Translations under genes and position numbers: made by a program
Shown here: positions 28,248 through 37,720 of the stretch, one piece after another
How the letters are laid out: the number at the start of each line of letters is the position of its first letter
Numbering within the stretch: position 1 is the stretch's first letter
NCBI RefSeq assembly: GCF_040361215.1
Contig: NZ_APND01000003.1
Location: forward strand, 434,001-498,000
Direction: 5' to 3'
DNA: 64,000 nt
Source of the DNA: Salinisphaera dokdonensis
GTDB taxonomy: Bacteria; Pseudomonadota; Gammaproteobacteria; Nevskiales; Salinisphaeraceae
Notes under the pieces: generated by a model
Database searches by the model: none
Told to the model about the DNA's origin: nothing
The model's input: only the letters and a program-made list of their open reading frames with translations

Positions 28248-29168
28248 CTAACTCAAGTCCGCGAGAATCTTGTCGGCACCGGCTGCCAGCAGCTGGTCGG
28301 CCAATCGATGGCCCAGTTCGGCGGCTTCACCCGTCGGCCCGGAAATCTCGTCGCGCACCATGACGCTACCGTCCGGCTTGCCGACACAGGCGCGCAGGCG
28401 CAGCGTCTGACCATCGTGGACGGCATGCGCCGCGATCGGCAGATGACAGCTGCCTTCCAGGCGCGCGTTCACGGCCCGCTCGGCATCGATCCGGATATGC
28501 GTGTATTCGTCGTCGAGCGCAGCGATATGGGCAGCAGTCTCGCTGTCGTCGGCCCGAATCTCGATACCGAGCACGCCCTGCCCGATCGCCGGCAGGCTCT
28601 GTTCGATGGTGAGTTCGCTGGCGATCCGTGAGGCCAGTTCGAGGCGCTCGAGACCCGCGCAGGCCAGAACGATGGCATCGAAATCGCCGCGGTCGAGCTT
28701 GGCCAGCCGAGTCTGCACATTGCCGCGCAGGCTGAGGATTTCCAGATCCGGGCGCAGATGCTTGATCATCGCCGCACGACGCAGGCTCGATGTGCCCACG
28801 CGGGCGCCATCCGGCAACGACTCGAGCGTGTCGTAATGATTGGATACGAAAGCATCCAGCGGGCTGCCCGGCGCAAGCACCGTCGGCAGCGCAAAACCCG
28901 GCGGCAGTTCGGCGGGCACGTCCTTCATCGAATGCACAGCAAGATCGGCCTCCCCGGCTTCGATCGCGGCTTCCAGTTCCTTCAGAAACAGCCCCTTCCC
29001 GCCTATTTCGGCCAGCGGGCGGTCGAGCACCCGGTCGCCCTCGGTGCGGATGGGCAGCAGCACGACATCGATTTCCGGCAACGCGGTTTGCAAGCGTACT
29101 TGGACATGCTCGGCCTGCCACATGGCGAGCTGGGATTGGCGGGTAGCGATACGCAGGGTCTGGGGCAT
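28248..29168 (-). CDS. hemC: Hydroxymethylbilane synthase (porphobilinogen deaminase)
   Basis: 306 residues from the ATG at 29168 (MPQTLRIATRQSQLAMWQAE); the frame is open further upstream but that part has no family match and reaches into algR. It polymerises four porphobilinogens. Conserved segments are IGGKGLFLKELEAAI, DLAVHSMKDVP, VGTSSLRR and LSLRGNVQTRL. The dipyrromethane cofactor attachment site is Cys241 in LEGSCHLPIA. It heads the hemC-D-X-Y(-SDR) operon and lies 67 bp downstream of algR, as in Pseudomonas. Confidence 0.97.
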   Translation of the reverse strand: MPQTLRIATRQSQLAMWQAEHVQVRLQTALPEIDVVLLPIRTEGDRVLDRPLAEIGGKGLFLKELEAAIEAGEADLAVHSMKDVPAELPPGFALPTVLAPGSPLDAFVSNHYDTLESLPDGARVGTSSLRRAAMIKHLRPDLEILSLRGNVQTRLAKLDRGDFDAIVLACAGLERLELASRIASELTIEQSLPAIGQGVLGIEIRADDSETAAHIAALDDEYTHIRIDAERAVNARLEGSCHLPIAAHAVHDGQTLRLRACVGKPDGSVMVRDEISGPTGEAAELGHRLADQLLAAGADKILADLS

Positions 29169-29235
29169 TTCGGGGATCAGCCTTGTTTCGTGACGACGCA
29201 CACGCGTCGTGGTGAAAACCATGAAAAACGGGATT

Positions 29236-29964
29236 CTACCGTTCCAGCAGCGCGCGCACTTCGGACAAACGGCGGCGGCTGACCGGCACGCCCTCGCGAA
29301 CATGGCGCACGCTCAGCATCGCGCCTTCGGGTCCATCCAGCCGTAGGCCGACGATATGGCGGCGCGCCACCAGCGCCTTGCGGTGGACACGCATGAAGGT
29401 GTCGCCCAGCGACTGTTCGAGCGCCAGCAGCGACTGTTCGATCAGCAGCTCGCCCTGCATATGATAGACGGTGGTGTATTTCTGGTCGGCCCAGAAATAG
29501 AGAATATCGCGGGCGGCCACGCGCTCGATGCCATCGCGGGTGCGGGCGCTGATATAAGCGCGTCGATCGCCCGGTACGCCGGCCTCCAGCGTGGCCATCT
29601 GTGCGCGACTGGGTTGGCTGGCGCGGGTCAGCGCGGCGCCGAGATCCTCCCGGCGTACCGGCTTGAGCAGATAACCCGCCGCGTGGCTGTTGTGCGCCGA
29701 CAACGCGTGCTCGCTATGGGCGGTGACGAAGATCACGGCCGGTGGCACGTCCGCTGCGGCGAGCTGGCGCGCCACCTGAAGGCCATCCATGCCCGGCATG
29801 TGCACGTCGAGCAGTACGGTGTCGGCTGCGGTTTCCTGCACACAGCGCAGCGCGCTTGCGCCATCGCCGGCCTCGCCCACGACCTCGTAGCCGCGGAAAG
29901 CTTCGATCATCCGCCGCAGGCGTTCACGCGCCAGCGGCTCGTCGTCGACAATCACGATCCTCAT
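29236..29964 (-). CDS. algR: LytTR-family response regulator AlgR
   Basis: 242 residues. The receiver has IVDDEPLARERLRRM, phospho-Asp53 in VLLDVHMPGMDGL and LLKPVRREDL. The C-terminal LytTR DNA-binding domain runs from about residue 140 (DILYFWADQKYTTVYHMQGELLIEQSLLALEQSL, MRVHRKALVARRHIVGLRL). In Pseudomonas, AlgR controls alginate, type IV pilus and virulence genes; here the targets are unknown. It follows algZ after 28 bp and precedes hemC, the order conserved in gammaproteobacteria. Confidence 0.92.
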   Translation of the reverse strand: MRIVIVDDEPLARERLRRMIEAFRGYEVVGEAGDGASALRCVQETAADTVLLDVHMPGMDGLQVARQLAAADVPPAVIFVTAHSEHALSAHNSHAAGYLLKPVRREDLGAALTRASQPSRAQMATLEAGVPGDRRAYISARTRDGIERVAARDILYFWADQKYTTVYHMQGELLIEQSLLALEQSLGDTFMRVHRKALVARRHIVGLRLDGPEGAMLSVRHVREGVPVSRRRLSEVRALLER

Positions 29965-29992
29965 GGCCGTGTCGCCATCGCCTTCAAAACAT

Positions 29993-31042
29993 TCACGAAA
30001 CGGACTCTGCCGGTTGCGGCACGATCATGTCGACGGTGAATCGGGATTCTTCGGCCGTGACCCGCAGTTCGGCCACGTCGCCGTAGCGCAGCGCGAGACG
30101 ATGGCGGATATTCACGAGCGCCTGTCGATTACCGGGTACGGGCGGCGCATCGCCGGCGAGCGGATTGACGACTTGCAGCACCAGAGTGTCGCGCTCACGG
30201 CTGGCCTGCAATACGACCGTGCCGCCGTCCGGCAGCCGGGCGACCCCATGGCCGATGGCATTCTCCACCAGCGGCTGCAGCGACAGGGCCGGCAACTGGC
30301 AGGCGCGCGCGTCCTCGTCGATTCGCACATCGAAAGTCAGGCGTTCGCCCATGCGTAATGACTCGATACGGACATAGGCATCGACCATGGCCATTTCCTC
30401 ATCAAGGCTCACGTTCGCCGGCGTGTTCGTGGCCAAGCGCGCGCGCAGCAGTACGGCGAGATCCTCGAGCGCGTTTTCGGCTTCGTCAGGACGCACGGCA
30501 ATCAGGGCAGCCACACTGTTGAGACTGTTGAACAGGAAGTGCGGTTCGATACGCGCCTGCAGCGCTTCCAGACGCGCGCGCATCTCGGCCTCGGCCTGGC
30601 TCTGCCAGGCCGAACGCAGCCAAAAGTAGCGCAGCGCCAGTGCGGCCACGACGGCCGATATACCCACGCTGCGGGCGACGAACCCGTCGTGCGAGGCGTC
30701 TTCCAGCAGCAGCGCGAAACCCGAATAACGTCCCGCAACATATGTGATCTCGGTGATCGCGAACGTCACCGCGAGTAACGTCAGATAGGCCAGCAAGGCC
30801 ACGCCGCGAGCCGACAGACGGCTGGCATAGCGCTTTATCAAGCACAGCGCCGCGGCGCTGCAGATGCCGATCCATTGCAGGTAGATCGACAGCAGCAGAA
30901 AGCGCTCGGGCAATACCGCTGTCAGCGAGCCGCCCAGGGCCAGCACCACGGCCACCGCCTCGCACACCACCAGCACGCGCAACACGCGGGCGCCGGTACA
31001 GAAATCCGGAAGAAATTCGACCGGTTCGCGCTCAGGATTCAT
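29993..31042 (-). CDS. algZ: AlgZ/FimS-type sensor kinase (LytS-like)
   Basis: 349 residues from the ATG at 31042 (MNPEREPVEFLPDFCTG); a longer in-frame reading lacks similarity. There are about four to five membrane helices (about residues 20-150) and then a His_kinase (HisK_3-like) domain with the phospho-acceptor in RIEPHFLFNSLNSVAALIAVRPDEAENAL. A HATPase domain with LQPLVENAIGHGVARLPDGG ends the protein. It is the partner of AlgR, 28 bp downstream. The gene is divergent from argH with a 116-bp gap, exactly the Pseudomonas arrangement. Confidence 0.9.
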   Translation of the reverse strand: MNPEREPVEFLPDFCTGARVLRVLVVCEAVAVVLALGGSLTAVLPERFLLLSIYLQWIGICSAAALCLIKRYASRLSARGVALLAYLTLLAVTFAITEITYVAGRYSGFALLLEDASHDGFVARSVGISAVVAALALRYFWLRSAWQSQAEAEMRARLEALQARIEPHFLFNSLNSVAALIAVRPDEAENALEDLAVLLRARLATNTPANVSLDEEMAMVDAYVRIESLRMGERLTFDVRIDEDARACQLPALSLQPLVENAIGHGVARLPDGGTVVLQASRERDTLVLQVVNPLAGDAPPVPGNRQALVNIRHRLALRYGDVAELRVTAEESRFTVDMIVPQPAESVS

Positions 31043-31158
31043 CGACGGAGTGTTCGAGCACTGCCCCGCCACGTCAAGCGCACGGCCCTGCATTGCTATA
31101 CTCGCGCGCCCAGGCGGCAACGGCCGCAGACGTTTCGAGGCAAGGACGAGCGACCATC

Positions 31159-32559
31159 ATGAGCAGCGACGCCAGCAATAATTCCGGCCACCAGACCTGG
31201 GGCGGACGATTCTCGGAAGGCCCGGACGCACGCGTGGCGGCCTTCACCGAATCGGTGTCGTTCGACGCCCGTCTGTACGCCCACGATATCCGCGGCTCGA
31301 TTGCGCATGCCCGCATGCTGGCGAAAGTCGACGTGCTCAGCGACGACGAGTTCGCCCGCATCGAGGCCGGCCTGACCGCGATTGGCGAACGCATTGCCGC
31401 CGGCAAATTCGACTGGGACCCGGCCCTCGAAGACGTGCACATGAACATCGAGGCGCGCCTGACCGACGACATCGGCTCGCTCGGCAAGAAGCTGCATACG
31501 GGCCGCAGCCGCAACGACCAGATCGCCACCGATATCCGCCTGTGGCTGCGCAACGCGATCGACGCGCTGATCGGCGAACTCGAACGCCTGCGCGGCGCGC
31601 TGGTCGACGTGGCCGAGCGCGAGGCCGATACGATCATGCCCGGCTTCACCCATATGCAGGTCGCCCAGCCGGTGACCTTCGGCCACCACATGCTGGCCTG
31701 GGAAGCGATGCTGGCGCGCGATACCGAACGCCTGCGCGATATCCGCAAGCGTGTGAATCGCCTGCCGCTGGGCTCGGCCGCGCTGGCCGGCACCACTTTC
31801 CCGATCGATCGCGAGATGGTCGCCGCCGAACTCGGCTTCGACAGCGTGATCGACAACTCGCTGGATGCAGTCTCGGATCGCGATTTCGCGATCGAGTTCG
31901 TCTCCGCAGCGGCGCTGACCATGACCCATCTGTCGCGCCATTCCGAGGAACTGGTGCTGTGGATGAGCCCGGCCTTCGGCTTTGTCGACCTGCCGGATCG
32001 CTACTGCACCGGCAGTTCGATCATGCCGCAGAAGAAGAATCCCGATGTCGCCGAACTGGTACGCGGCAAGACCGCGCGCGTGAACGGGCATCTCGTATCG
32101 CTGCTTACGCTCATGAAGGGCCAGCCGCTGGCCTACAACCGCGACAATCAGGAAGACAAGGAACCGATCTTCGACGTGGTCGATACGGTGATGAACAGCG
32201 TCGCGCTCTATGCCGACATGATGCCGCACGTGACCGTGCACGCAGAAACCTGCCGCGAAGCCGCGCGCAAGGGCTTTTCCACTGCAACCGATCTGGCCGA
32301 TTATCTCGTACGTCAGGGCGTGGCTTTTCGCGACGCACACGAGATCGTGGGCAAGAGCGTGCAGCACGCGATCGGCGCCGGCTGTGACTTGGCCGAGCTC
32401 GATCTCGACACCCTGCGCGGCTTTTCCGACGCGATCGGTGACGATGTCTACGAGGTGCTCACGCTCGAAGGCTCGGTCGCTGCGCGCGACCATATCGGCG
32501 GCACGGCACCCGCACAGGTGCGGGCCGCCGCGGCACGCGCTCGCACGGCACTCGGCTAG
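31159..32559 (+). CDS. argH: Argininosuccinate lyase
   Basis: 466 residues from the ATG at 31159, preceded by AAGGACGAG. It splits argininosuccinate to arginine and fumarate, the last step of arginine synthesis. The superfamily signature TGSSIMPQKKNPDVAEL is present near residue 285, along with WGGRFSEGPD at the N-terminus, DVHMNIEARLTDDIG and TGRSRNDQIATDIRLWLR. Divergent from algZ. Arginine also feeds speA in this window. Confidence 0.97.
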   Translation: MSSDASNNSGHQTWGGRFSEGPDARVAAFTESVSFDARLYAHDIRGSIAHARMLAKVDVLSDDEFARIEAGLTAIGERIAAGKFDWDPALEDVHMNIEARLTDDIGSLGKKLHTGRSRNDQIATDIRLWLRNAIDALIGELERLRGALVDVAEREADTIMPGFTHMQVAQPVTFGHHMLAWEAMLARDTERLRDIRKRVNRLPLGSAALAGTTFPIDREMVAAELGFDSVIDNSLDAVSDRDFAIEFVSAAALTMTHLSRHSEELVLWMSPAFGFVDLPDRYCTGSSIMPQKKNPDVAELVRGKTARVNGHLVSLLTLMKGQPLAYNRDNQEDKEPIFDVVDTVMNSVALYADMMPHVTVHAETCREAARKGFSTATDLADYLVRQGVAFRDAHEIVGKSVQHAIGAGCDLAELDLDTLRGFSDAIGDDVYEVLTLEGSVAARDHIGGTAPAQVRAAAARARTALG

Positions 32560-32653
32560 GCCGCGCCGCAACGGCACAGCCGAGCTGGGCGCTGGAACAT
32601 CGACGTTGCGTGAGGGTCACAGGAATAACCTGTAACTAACAGCAAAGGTCATC

Positions 32654-33163
32654 ATGCAACGCCTCTATTTTCTGCTCCAGGATATCGACACGGCCCACCA
32701 GGTCGTCGAAAAACTCAAACAGAACAGCGTCTCTGAGGACGACATGTCGGTCGTCGCCCGCGACGAAACACAGACCCGCGATCTGCCCGAGCCCAGTGTC
32801 GCCGAGAGCTCCGACCTGATCGGCTCGGCCGGACGCGGTGCGGCCGCGGGTGGCGTGACCGGCGTGGTCGCCGGCCTCGCGGCCATGGCCTTCCCACCGG
32901 CCGGGCTCGCGATCGGCGGCGGCCTGGTCGCCGCGACCGGCGTGGCCGGTGCCGGCTTCGGCGCCTGGGCATCGAGCATGATCGGCATCCGCCACGACAA
33001 CTCCCAGATCGAGGCTTACGAGAACGCGATCCAGAAAGGTCAGGTGTTGATGATGGTCGACGCCGAATCCGGACGGGTCGAGGAAGTCGAGCGCGCGATC
33101 CACGAAGCCGCGCCGAACGCCAGGATCGAAGGCACCGACGCCCACAGTTCGAACGCCGGCTGA
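32654..33163 (+). CDS. Putative stress-type protein with central glycine zipper (DUF1269/17M-like)
   Basis: 169 residues. The N-terminal 50 residues (MQRLYFLLQDIDTAHQVVEKL) resemble the alpha-beta fold found in general stress protein 17M and DUF1269 proteins. A central hydrophobic Gly/Ala-rich segment (about 58-110, GRGAAAGGVTGVVAGLAAMA ... GVAGAGFGAW) could insert in a membrane or pack as a glycine zipper. The C-terminus (YENAIQKGQVLMMVDAESGRVEEVERAIHE) repeats the alpha-beta pattern. Function unknown. Monocistronic with a strong terminator 27 bp after the stop. Confidence 0.7.
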   Translation: MQRLYFLLQDIDTAHQVVEKLKQNSVSEDDMSVVARDETQTRDLPEPSVAESSDLIGSAGRGAAAGGVTGVVAGLAAMAFPPAGLAIGGGLVAATGVAGAGFGAWASSMIGIRHDNSQIEAYENAIQKGQVLMMVDAESGRVEEVERAIHEAAPNARIEGTDAHSSNAG

Positions 33164-33190
33164 TATGACTTTCCAGCGACAGGCAAAAAA

Positions 33191-33219
33191 AAGGCCGGCA
33201 TTTGTGCCGGCCTTTTTTA
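33191..33219. terminator. Bidirectional Rho-independent terminator
   Basis: A 10-bp perfect stem AAGGCCGGCA (33191-33200) and TGCCGGCCTT (33205-33214) with loop TTTG, flanked by an A-run before and a T-run after. It separates the convergent stress-type protein (+) and dehydrogenase (-). Confidence 0.9.
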
Positions 33220-33239
33220 GTGGACGCTATTGCCGACCG

Positions 33240-34106
33240 CTAGCGATCGAACAGATCGCGACGCGCGCGATAGAGCGCTGAAATATCCTCGTCGCCATGG
33301 CCTTCGGCGATGAGCTTTTCGTACTCCTCGCGCGTCTGCGCCGACAACGGCAACTTGCCGCCGTTGAGTTCGGCCATATGCAGACAGATACCCAGATCCT
33401 TGTGGTGATGCTTCATCTTGAAGCCGGGATCGAAGATGTCCTTCACCATGGTCTTGCCGCGGTGATTGACGAACCAGTTGCCGGCCGCGCCGGAACCGAC
33501 GACGTCGACCACCTTGTCCAGCGGCAGATCGAGCGCCGCGGCAAAGCGCATGCCCTCACAGACCGCCTGGTTGATGCCGGCGCACAGGATCTGGTTGACC
33601 GCCTTGGTCGCCTGGCCGGTGCCGACCTCGCCCATGTGGGTGATGCTCTTGCCCATCGCATCGAGCACCGGCTTCGCCCGCTCGAATACGGCTTCATCAC
33701 CGCCGGCCATGATCGACAGCGTGCCATTCTTGGCGCCTTCCGTGCCGCCGGACACCGGCGCGTCCACGAAACCCGCGCCTTTCTCGCCGACGCGCCTGGC
33801 GGCCTCACGCGCGGTGTCGCTGGCAACCGTCGAGCAATCGATCACGATATGACGATCGGTAAGCTCCGGCGTAATCGCATCGACCATCGCCAGCACGTCC
33901 TCGTCGGCGCTTACGCAGATGATGATCGCCTCGGCCTCGGCCACCGTGGCGACCGGCGAATCAACCGCCTTGACACCATGTTCACTGGCAAAGGCCTCGG
34001 CCTTTTCGGCCGTTCGGTTATAGACCGCAGTGAGCAGACCCGCGGCCTGAAGATTGGCGGCCATGCCATGGCCCATACCGCCGATGCCGATGAATGCTGT
34101 TTTCAT
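33240..34106 (-). CDS. Beta-hydroxyacid dehydrogenase (3-hydroxyisobutyrate dehydrogenase/tartronate semialdehyde reductase family)
   Basis: 288 residues from the ATG at 34106 (MKTAFIGIGGMGHGMAANL). The start carries the NAD(P)-binding Gly motif. VDAPVSGGTEGAKNGTLSIMAGG is the substrate-binding motif and KAVNQILCAGINQAVCEG holds the catalytic lysine. Length is normal. The family reduces or oxidises small 3-hydroxy acids; the exact substrate (3-hydroxyisobutyrate, tartronate semialdehyde, succinic semialdehyde) cannot be told. A 197-bp gap separates it from the divergent DUF748 gene. Confidence 0.9.
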   Translation of the reverse strand: MKTAFIGIGGMGHGMAANLQAAGLLTAVYNRTAEKAEAFASEHGVKAVDSPVATVAEAEAIIICVSADEDVLAMVDAITPELTDRHIVIDCSTVASDTAREAARRVGEKGAGFVDAPVSGGTEGAKNGTLSIMAGGDEAVFERAKPVLDAMGKSITHMGEVGTGQATKAVNQILCAGINQAVCEGMRFAAALDLPLDKVVDVVGSGAAGNWFVNHRGKTMVKDIFDPGFKMKHHHKDLGICLHMAELNGGKLPLSAQTREEYEKLIAEGHGDEDISALYRARRDLFDR

Positions 34107-34303
34107 GTCAGACGCTTGTCGGGAAACGAAGGCTCGATGATAAGGTCTGGAGCCTGTTTTCAAAAATGTGTGTCGCGCGCCGTGCGAATCGGCCTCCGGT
34201 ACGCCAGAATGAGCGTTTACGCGCGCCCGCCCATGCGAGCCCGCGCACCACAACACGCAGTTTCTGAAAGCAGGCCTGTTGGGGTGGCCGGTCGTATGTC
34301 GCA

Positions 34304-37300
34304 ATGAATGTTTCCCGACGCGTGAAACGCGTACTCGTCGTGCTGTGCGTGCTGGCCGCGCTCATCGCGGCGGCGTTGCTGTGGCTGCCTTCCGTGGCCG
34401 CGCGCCAGCTGACGCTGCACTATCTGAACGACGCTGGCGTCAGCGCCACAATCGGCGATGTCGATGTCGATCTGTTCAGCGGCACCGTCGACCTGCGGAA
34501 CGCCAAGGGCCGGGGCCCTGAAGGAGATGGCTTTTCTATCGATCAGCTGACGTTTTCCGTTGACTATGCCCCGCTGCTGTCCAAACGACTGAGCCTGTCG
34601 ACGCTCGCGGTCGAGAACGCGGCGCTCGATATCCGCCGCGGTACCGACAATAGCCTGCGTATTGGCGGCATACCGATCACATCCGCCGAATCCGGCGACA
34701 GCCAGCCTATCGAGTGGGGGCTCGCCCTGCGCGAGGTCGCCGTGCGCGGGCTGCGTATCCATTACATGCAGCCCGCCAACGGCGAGCAGCCGGCAATCGA
34801 TCACGAAGTGGTTCTCAATGACTCCAGCGCACGCGACGTTGTCACCTGGCAGGCCGATAACGATGTCCCGCTGGACGCCAACCTGCGCGTCGGCGACAGC
34901 CGAATCCAACTCAAGGGGCGCATCACGCCGTTCGGCGAGTCGGTATCTGGCCACTTCGAACTGCAGACCGAAGACTTCGCCCTCGATCTGCTCTCGCCGC
35001 TCACCCAGGCGCGCGGCCTGCAACGCCTGACCGGAACCGTAGACAGCGAACAGCAGATCGATATCGACTACGCCCCGTCCGCGTCGCTCACGATCGGTAT
35101 CGACGGCTCGGCCGACTGGCAGGCCTCGGCACTCGCCATGGCCAACGGTCTGGCGCTGTCGGGAGACCGGCTGTCCTGGCGGGGCCAGATACAACTCGAC
35201 CTGCTGCGCCCGGCGGGGCAACCAGCCACGGTTGAAAGCGAGGGTCGGCTGCAGGTCGCCGGGCTGGCACTGGAGCAACCCGAAGCATTCAGTCTCAAGC
35301 AGGCAACCGGCGACTGGCAGGGCCGCACAACCACGACGCTGGCGGCAGATGCGACTCGGATCACCACCGACGGCAAGCTCGACGCCGGCGACGTGGAGAT
35401 CACCGCGGGCGCGACGAACCGGTTCAGCGCGCCTGCTCTGAGCTGGCAGGGCAGCACCCAGGCCGATATCGCCCCCGACGCCAGCGCACATGTCCAGAGC
35501 AAGGGGCGGTTTTCAAGCGAGCGTCTCGACATGGCTCTCGCCGGCGACACCCGGATCGAAACCCGCGGGCTGGGCTGGCAGGGCAACATCGAAACCACGA
35601 CAGGCAAGACGGTGCAGGTCGACAGCGACGGCACGCTCGACGCGCAACGACTCGATATCAGCCTCGCGGGCAGCAGCACAGTTTCCGGCCGCGGGCTGAA
35701 CTGGCGGGGCCGTGTCCAGGCCGACGCCGACAAAGACGTTGAGATCGATAGCGACGGCAAACTCAAGGCCGAGCGTCTCGACACGACGCTGGCCGGCGAC
35801 ACGCGTATCAACGGCCGCCAGCTGGACTGGAACGGCACGCTCAAGACCGTTGCCGGTGCCGATATACGAGTCGACAGCGACGGCGCCCTCAAGGCGAGTC
35901 AAATGAACCTGCAGGTGCCGGGCAGTGTCGAGCTCGGCATTACGACAATGGACTGGCAGGGCGCTTTCGACGTCGCTGCCGGCAGCAGCACGCGCATCAG
36001 CAGCGACGGCCGGCTGGATACGCGCGCTCTACGCTTTGCGGTGCCCGAGACCGCAACATTCCAGGCCAGCGCCGCGCTCTGGAACGGCGCGATGGATTTC
36101 GATATCGCAAACCAGGTCTCGCGCCGTACCCGCGGGCGCCTGATCGCCAACACGGCACGACTGGCTCTGCCCGGCCAGCCAATCGCACTGGCCGCCGACC
36201 GGCTGGTCTTCAACGGCGACTACAGCGAACAGCCGGTTACCAGCGGCGAGCTCAAGCTGAACATGGCCGGCGATATCACCGCGCAGGCGTTCAAGCTCGA
36301 CAACACCGCCATCGGTGCCCCTTGGGTGGCGCTGCGCGACGCCGAACTCGACAACCTGGCGATCGACGGCGTCGACGACATCGGCTTCGACACGTTGAAT
36401 GCCACGGGCGTGCGCGTGCTCGGCGATACCGACACCAGTGCCGCGGTGCTCGACGCAACCACGGCATCGGCACGCGGATTCCAGCTGCGTGCGCTACGTG
36501 ACTACCGGCTGTCGACACTCGCGATCGACGGCGCCGACATCCATATACGCCACGACGCCGACGGCATGGGCGTGATGGCGCTGTACTTCGGCGGCGATGG
36601 CGATACGCCGGCGGACAGCTCGCGCGACGCCTCGAACAGCGCGGCGTCGACCTACGCGCTCGATCACCTGACTCTTTCCGGGCCGTCGATCGCCTTCACC
36701 GACGTGGCCGTGAACCCGCCCGTGTCGCTAACCGGCTCGACGCTCGAACTGACCGCCGACGGTCTCGACACCGGCAATCCCGACCGGGACGCCAATTTCC
36801 GCCTCGCTCTGGATGTGGGCCAGTATGGCCATCTGGACAGCCGCGGCACGATTGCGCCGCTGGCGACCGGCGGCATGAACATGGATCTGGACGCCTGGCT
36901 GCGTTCGCTGGCGCTCGCGCCGATGTCGGGCTATCTCAACGCGGCCATGGGCCGGCGCATCGCCCGCGGCGTAGCGGACGGCACGCTGAACCTCGAAGCC
37001 ACCGACGGCCAGCTCGACGGCAATCTCGATACCACGCTGTCGAACTTCCGGCTGGTGGAGACACCCAACAGCGAGACCGAGATCGTGTTCGGCATTTCCA
37101 TGGATACTGCGCTCGGGCTGGTGCGCGGCCAGGACGACACGATTCAGTTCGAGACGGCCATCCTCGGTGACGTCACCAACCCCTACTTCTCGGTACGCAA
37201 TCTCGTTCGCGAGGCCGTGCTGGCCGGCCTGCGCACCACGATCATGAGCGACTACTCGCCGCTGGGGCTGCTCAACAAGGCGAAGAACGCGCTGCTCAAC

Positions 37301-37666
37301 CTGGGCCGCTCGCTGGTCTCGAAGCCGGTCGTGTTCGTGGCTGGCAAGCACTACATCCGCCCCGAGGATCGCGGCTACCTGGGCAACATCGCGCAGTCCA
37401 TGCGCGAAAAACCGGGCCTGCGTCTCACCGTTCAGGGCCATGCGACACCGCAGGATGCGGATGCCATGTCGCTGTTCGGCGGTGACACGATCGATAGCGG
37501 CAACGAACCCAAGTTACGCAAACTCGCCGGCCAGCGCGCCTCCGCGGTACGCGACTATCTGGCGGCGCGCGACGTGAATCCCGAGCACATCACGCTGGGC
37601 GAACCGGTCATCGATCGCGAGACGGACGCGTCGCCGGAGGCCACCTTTTCGCTGACCGGCAAGTAG
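34304..37666 (+). CDS. Large AsmA-like DUF748 protein with internal tandem repeats
   Basis: 1120 residues. A single N-terminal membrane helix (about 8-28) is followed by an AsmA-like start (GDVDVDLFSGTVDLRNAKGRG). Residues 290 to about 632 hold about eight repeats of roughly 42 residues, each opening with [LM]xWxG and having a central DGxL (for example LGWQGNIETT..., LNWRGRVQAD..., LDWNGTLKTV...). The DUF748 segment (about 780-1000) has ALDHLTLSGPSIAFTDVAVNPP and AMGRRIARGVADGTLNL. The C-terminus (about 1035-1120) resembles an OmpA-like end (LRLTVQGHATPQDADAMS). Such beta-rich proteins are proposed to bridge the periplasm for lipid transport or envelope maintenance; that role here is inference. 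Confidence 0.85.
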   Translation: MNVSRRVKRVLVVLCVLAALIAAALLWLPSVAARQLTLHYLNDAGVSATIGDVDVDLFSGTVDLRNAKGRGPEGDGFSIDQLTFSVDYAPLLSKRLSLSTLAVENAALDIRRGTDNSLRIGGIPITSAESGDSQPIEWGLALREVAVRGLRIHYMQPANGEQPAIDHEVVLNDSSARDVVTWQADNDVPLDANLRVGDSRIQLKGRITPFGESVSGHFELQTEDFALDLLSPLTQARGLQRLTGTVDSEQQIDIDYAPSASLTIGIDGSADWQASALAMANGLALSGDRLSWRGQIQLDLLRPAGQPATVESEGRLQVAGLALEQPEAFSLKQATGDWQGRTTTTLAADATRITTDGKLDAGDVEITAGATNRFSAPALSWQGSTQADIAPDASAHVQSKGRFSSERLDMALAGDTRIETRGLGWQGNIETTTGKTVQVDSDGTLDAQRLDISLAGSSTVSGRGLNWRGRVQADADKDVEIDSDGKLKAERLDTTLAGDTRINGRQLDWNGTLKTVAGADIRVDSDGALKASQMNLQVPGSVELGITTMDWQGAFDVAAGSSTRISSDGRLDTRALRFAVPETATFQASAALWNGAMDFDIANQVSRRTRGRLIANTARLALPGQPIALAADRLVFNGDYSEQPVTSGELKLNMAGDITAQAFKLDNTAIGAPWVALRDAELDNLAIDGVDDIGFDTLNATGVRVLGDTDTSAAVLDATTASARGFQLRALRDYRLSTLAIDGADIHIRHDADGMGVMALYFGGDGDTPADSSRDASNSAASTYALDHLTLSGPSIAFTDVAVNPPVSLTGSTLELTADGLDTGNPDRDANFRLALDVGQYGHLDSRGTIAPLATGGMNMDLDAWLRSLALAPMSGYLNAAMGRRIARGVADGTLNLEATDGQLDGNLDTTLSNFRLVETPNSETEIVFGISMDTALGLVRGQDDTIQFETAILGDVTNPYFSVRNLVREAVLAGLRTTIMSDYSPLGLLNKAKNALLNLGRSLVSKPVVFVAGKHYIRPEDRGYLGNIAQSMREKPGLRLTVQGHATPQDADAMSLFGGDTIDSGNEPKLRKLAGQRASAVRDYLAARDVNPEHITLGEPVIDRETDASPEATFSLTGK

Positions 37667-37684
37667 CCGGCGAGAGAGCCTGTC

Positions 37685-37714
37685 GCCGCTCCACCCGGGA
37701 TCGGGTGAAGCGGC
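37685..37714. terminator. Possible stem-loop terminator between convergent DUF748 gene and speA
   Basis: GCCGCT-c-CACCC (37685-37696) pairs with GGGTG-a-AGCGGC (37703-37714) with one mismatch and a 6-nt loop. No T-run follows on either side, so termination would be weak or factor-assisted. Confidence 0.45.
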
Positions 37715-37720
37715 GGCCCC

